From Psychrobacillus sp044762855 (GTDB taxonomy: Bacteria; Bacillota; Bacilli; Bacillales_A; Planococcaceae): 64,000 bases of DNA. This document shows, piece after piece, positions 62,181-64,000 of this stretch. Position numbers and translations under genes: made by a program. The stretch spans positions 124,001 through 188,000 of the forward strand of contig NZ_JBIWFB010000001.1 in assembly GCF_044762855.1 (NCBI RefSeq). The letters run 5' to 3'. The notes under the pieces were generated by a model. It was given only the letters and a program-made list of their open reading frames with translations, did not search any database and was not told the DNA's origin. Position 1 is the stretch's first letter, and each line of letters opens with the position of its first letter.

Positions 62181-62923
62181 CGTCGGTCGCCCCCTAAGGC
62201 ACTTTGAATCGTTAGGATGCGGTCAAAGAATTCTTTTTCCGATTGATCCCCTTTAAACATTTCATTGACAATTTTGCCGTCGCGCAAGAATATTACTCGC
62301 TGACAGTAGCTAGCTGCATAAGGGTCATGTGTGATCATCATGACGGTTGTTTTGAATGTATTATTGAGCATTTGAATTTGTTCTAGCAACTGGGTTGCCG
62401 ATCTAGAATCGAGTGCACCAGTAGGCTCATCGGCAAACACAATTGCTGGATTGGTAATAAGTGCTCGAGCTGCAGCTGTGCGCTGTTTTTGCCCACCTGA
62501 AATTTCAGCTGGATATTGATGTAATATGGATTCAATATTTAATGCTTCCATTAATTTCGCCAATCGTTGTTCCATCTCAAGGACAGGAGTTTTTTGTAAG
62601 GAAAGTGGAAGCAGAATATTTTCTTTTACTGTTAAAGTATCAAGCAGGTTATAATCTTGAAATATAAATCCCATCCGTTTTTGGCGGAATTCTCGTAAAT
62701 CTTTCTTTTTTAAATCTAAAAGCGATTTTCCCTCGATCCAAACATCTCCACCGTTAAAGCTATCAATGGTTGAAAGAGTATTCATTAATGTCGTTTTCCC
62801 AGAACCAGATGGCCCCATTATTGCAGTGAATTCTCCTTGTTCCATTGTCAAATCAATATTTTTTAAGACTTGTGTTTTTCCATATGATTTCGATAAGTTC
62901 TTTGTTTGTATAATTTTTGTCAT
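62177..62923 (-). CDS. BceA-like ABC transporter ATPase
   Basis: 248 aa. Walker A GPSGSGKTTLMNTLSTID, signature EISGGQKQRTAAARAL, Walker B VFADEPTGALD and a MITHD H-loop, as in the MacB/LolD/BceA group. ATG 62923 follows GGAGG; an upstream in-frame ATG 18 codons earlier lacks a ribosome site. A BceR-like operator lies 75 nt upstream. Confidence 0.92.
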   Translation of the reverse strand: MTKIIQTKNLSKSYGKTQVLKNIDLTMEQGEFTAIMGPSGSGKTTLMNTLSTIDSFNGGDVWIEGKSLLDLKKKDLREFRQKRMGFIFQDYNLLDTLTVKENILLPLSLQKTPVLEMEQRLAKLMEALNIESILHQYPAEISGGQKQRTAAARALITNPAIVFADEPTGALDSRSATQLLEQIQMLNNTFKTTVMMITHDPYAASYCQRVIFLRDGKIVNEMFKGDQSEKEFFDRILTIQSALGGDRR

Positions 62924-62997
62924 TATTTCGTCCTCCTTCACCACCATACTATACGAATTAATTTGCTCGCCAACCATAGAAATACCAGTGTCTAATG

Positions 62998-63011
62998 TGA
63001 CATTTTTGTCA
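62998..63011 (-). promoter_or_regulatory. BceR-like operator
   Basis: TGACA-TTTT-TGTCA, a perfect inverted repeat with 4-nt spacer. From memory, the binding site of BceR-type regulators is TNACA-N4-TGTAA upstream of the transporter operon, which this fits apart from one base. A -10-like TAGTAT lies between it and the gene. Confidence 0.6.
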
Positions 63012-63086
63012 TACTGAATGGAGAATCAGGCAGTTTCATATTTGGTGAAATATAGGAAAAGGCGTAATGAATGAAACGTTAATTAT

Positions 63087-63599
63087 TTACTTTTCAAGCA
63101 CTAATAATTGTTCCTTCATGTCTAAGCCACCACGATACCCAGCCAGTTTTCCGCTTTTAGCGATCACTCGGTGACAAGGCACAGTAATTAATACAGGGTT
63201 GGCTCCAATAGCGGTTCCGACTGCACGTACAGATTGTGGCTTTTTTATCCGTTCTGCAATATCTGTATATGAAACTGTTTGTCCATATGGAATTTCTTGT
63301 AATGCATTCCAAACGGATTGTTGAAAAGCAGTACCATGAAGATCTAGAGAAAATGTAAATTCTTTTCGTCGTCCTTCGATAAAAGCAATTAATTCATCCG
63401 CATATGGCTGCATAACTACTTTCTCTTCTAGAAGATGATAATGGGGGAGACGTTTCTTTACCCATACACCGAGTTCCTCGAATGGAGCATTTTGGGAACT
63501 GACATAACATAATCCTTTTACCGTTGCCGCAATATATATCTTCCATTGTTTATGATTTAACAATATCCAATAGACAGGATGTTCATTGTTTTTTTTCAT
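63087..63599 (-). CDS. adaB: Methylated-DNA-protein-cysteine methyltransferase, AdaB/Ogt-like
   Basis: 170 aa. Active-site PCHRV with acceptor Cys142 and the DNA-binding helix (SVWNALQEIPYGQTVSY, then RAVGTAIGANP). It takes methyl groups from O6-methylguanine and is used up in the act. Overlaps the upstream adaA-like gene by 17 nt, as in the B. subtilis adaAB operon, so induction by methylated AdaA is expected. Confidence 0.92.
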   Translation of the reverse strand: MKKNNEHPVYWILLNHKQWKIYIAATVKGLCYVSSQNAPFEELGVWVKKRLPHYHLLEEKVVMQPYADELIAFIEGRRKEFTFSLDLHGTAFQQSVWNALQEIPYGQTVSYTDIAERIKKPQSVRAVGTAIGANPVLITVPCHRVIAKSGKLAGYRGGLDMKEQLLVLEK

Positions 63600-64000
63600 T
63601 ATTCTGTTCCTCCAATACTATTTTTTGATATTGTTTTGGCGTAAAGCCTGTTTTATTTTTGAATAAAGTGATGAAATAGGATGTATTTGAAAATCCAACT
63701 TCTAAACCAATTTTCGCAATAGACTTTTCTACATTTTGGAGTTTTTTCATGGCATTAAGGATTCTTATGTGCTGAATATATTCCATAGGAGTTTGCCCGA
63801 CGATTCGTTTAAAGGTTCGTTGTAAGTGATAGGGACTGCCATGGCACATGTCTGCTAAAATTTCCAATGACAATGGGTTGTGATAATTTGCATTTATATA
63901 TTGTTTAATTTGGTCGATCCATTCTTCATCCGGTAAACGTATACCACCCGGTTTACAGCGTTTGCAAGGACGAAAACCATTAGCTATTGCTTCTTCCACA
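63583..64000 (-). CDS. adaA: AdaA-like methylphosphotriester-sensing AraC regulator (5' end outside window)
   Basis: Last 138 codons are present. FRPCKRCKPGG carries the last two zinc-binding Cys of the Ada N-terminal domain. AraC-type helices follow (LSLEILADMCHGSPYHLQRTFKRI in part, then SIAKIGLEVGFSNTSYFITLFKNKTG). The methyl-accepting Cys lies in the missing part. Methylation should turn the protein into an activator of adaA-adaB. Confidence 0.9.
   Translation of the reverse strand, partial: VEEAIANGFRPCKRCKPGGIRLPDEEWIDQIKQYINANYHNPLSLEILADMCHGSPYHLQRTFKRIVGQTPMEYIQHIRILNAMKKLQNVEKSIAKIGLEVGFSNTSYFITLFKNKTGFTPKQYQKIVLEEQNNEKKQ

Overview
The window is AT-rich DNA from a low-GC Firmicute. 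AGGAGG-type ribosome binding sites, MprF, a Bce-type peptide-stress module, PadR/HAAS and ECF sigma genes, a T-box leader, a collagen-like spore-coat-type protein and a sigmaB-like promoter all point to an endospore-forming Bacillales. The intergenic repeats look to me like the Planococcaceae (Psychrobacillus, Lysinibacillus, Sporosarcina group); that placement is inference.

Layout. 0-9 kb: end of a cyclin/HTH-like gene, mprF, two YusW-type lipoproteins, a PadR/HAAS pair, a YflT-type stress protein, a DnaQ-BRCT exonuclease, and two intergenic regions holding inverted copies of a repeat with exact 21-nt phasing. 9-18.3 kb: a LysR gene and an 11-gene run resembling the B. subtilis ytmI/cmo/tcy locus for uptake and oxidative breakdown of S-substituted cysteines, interrupted by a 0.25-kb repeat. 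18.3-26.5 kb: a membrane chemoreceptor, a collagen-like protein, argS with a T-box, an MBL hydrolase, a DUF1028 protein and a soluble chemoreceptor. 26.5-31.3 kb: a minus-strand operon of HMG-CoA lyase, TctA-like permease, small membrane protein and degradative HMG-CoA reductase, which reads as mevalonate catabolism, beside an XRE-cupin regulator whose only plausible start codon is ATT. 31.5-35.2 kb: a 1241-residue secreted nuclease. 35.4-36.2 kb: a decayed, internally deleted copy of the argS-DUF1028-chemoreceptor region. 36-44 kb: TspO, a 5'-nucleotidase/DmpA pair, a fused ECF sigma/anti-sigma protein, a MarR gene, a broken old-yellow-enzyme gene and a MaoC hydratase.

The most unusual part is 45.68-57.62 kb. 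The resident topoisomerase III gene (topB) is cut inside its conserved GRVQ-SPT motif by an 11.9-kb element. The two topB pieces (57577-58221 and 44146-45687) rejoin perfectly if the element is removed at a shared 7-bp core, ATTGCAC. The element carries three different tyrosine recombinases (437, 986 and 564 aa) and a coiled-coil protein in one operon. It also carries small cargo genes, an ECF sigma/anti-sigma pair and a complete but divergent topB. This cargo topB lies in the same orientation as the broken gene, just downstream of its 5' fragment. Its GRVQSP motif reads GRVLLP, which also changes the insertion core. The simplest reading is a Tn554/RIT-like element that inactivates a conserved host gene and supplies a target-proof replacement. 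I cannot check novelty without a search.

58.5-64 kb: a BceRS-type two-component system, a convergent BceAB-type ABC transporter with a BceR-like operator, and adaB/adaA for alkylation repair. The last gene runs off the window.
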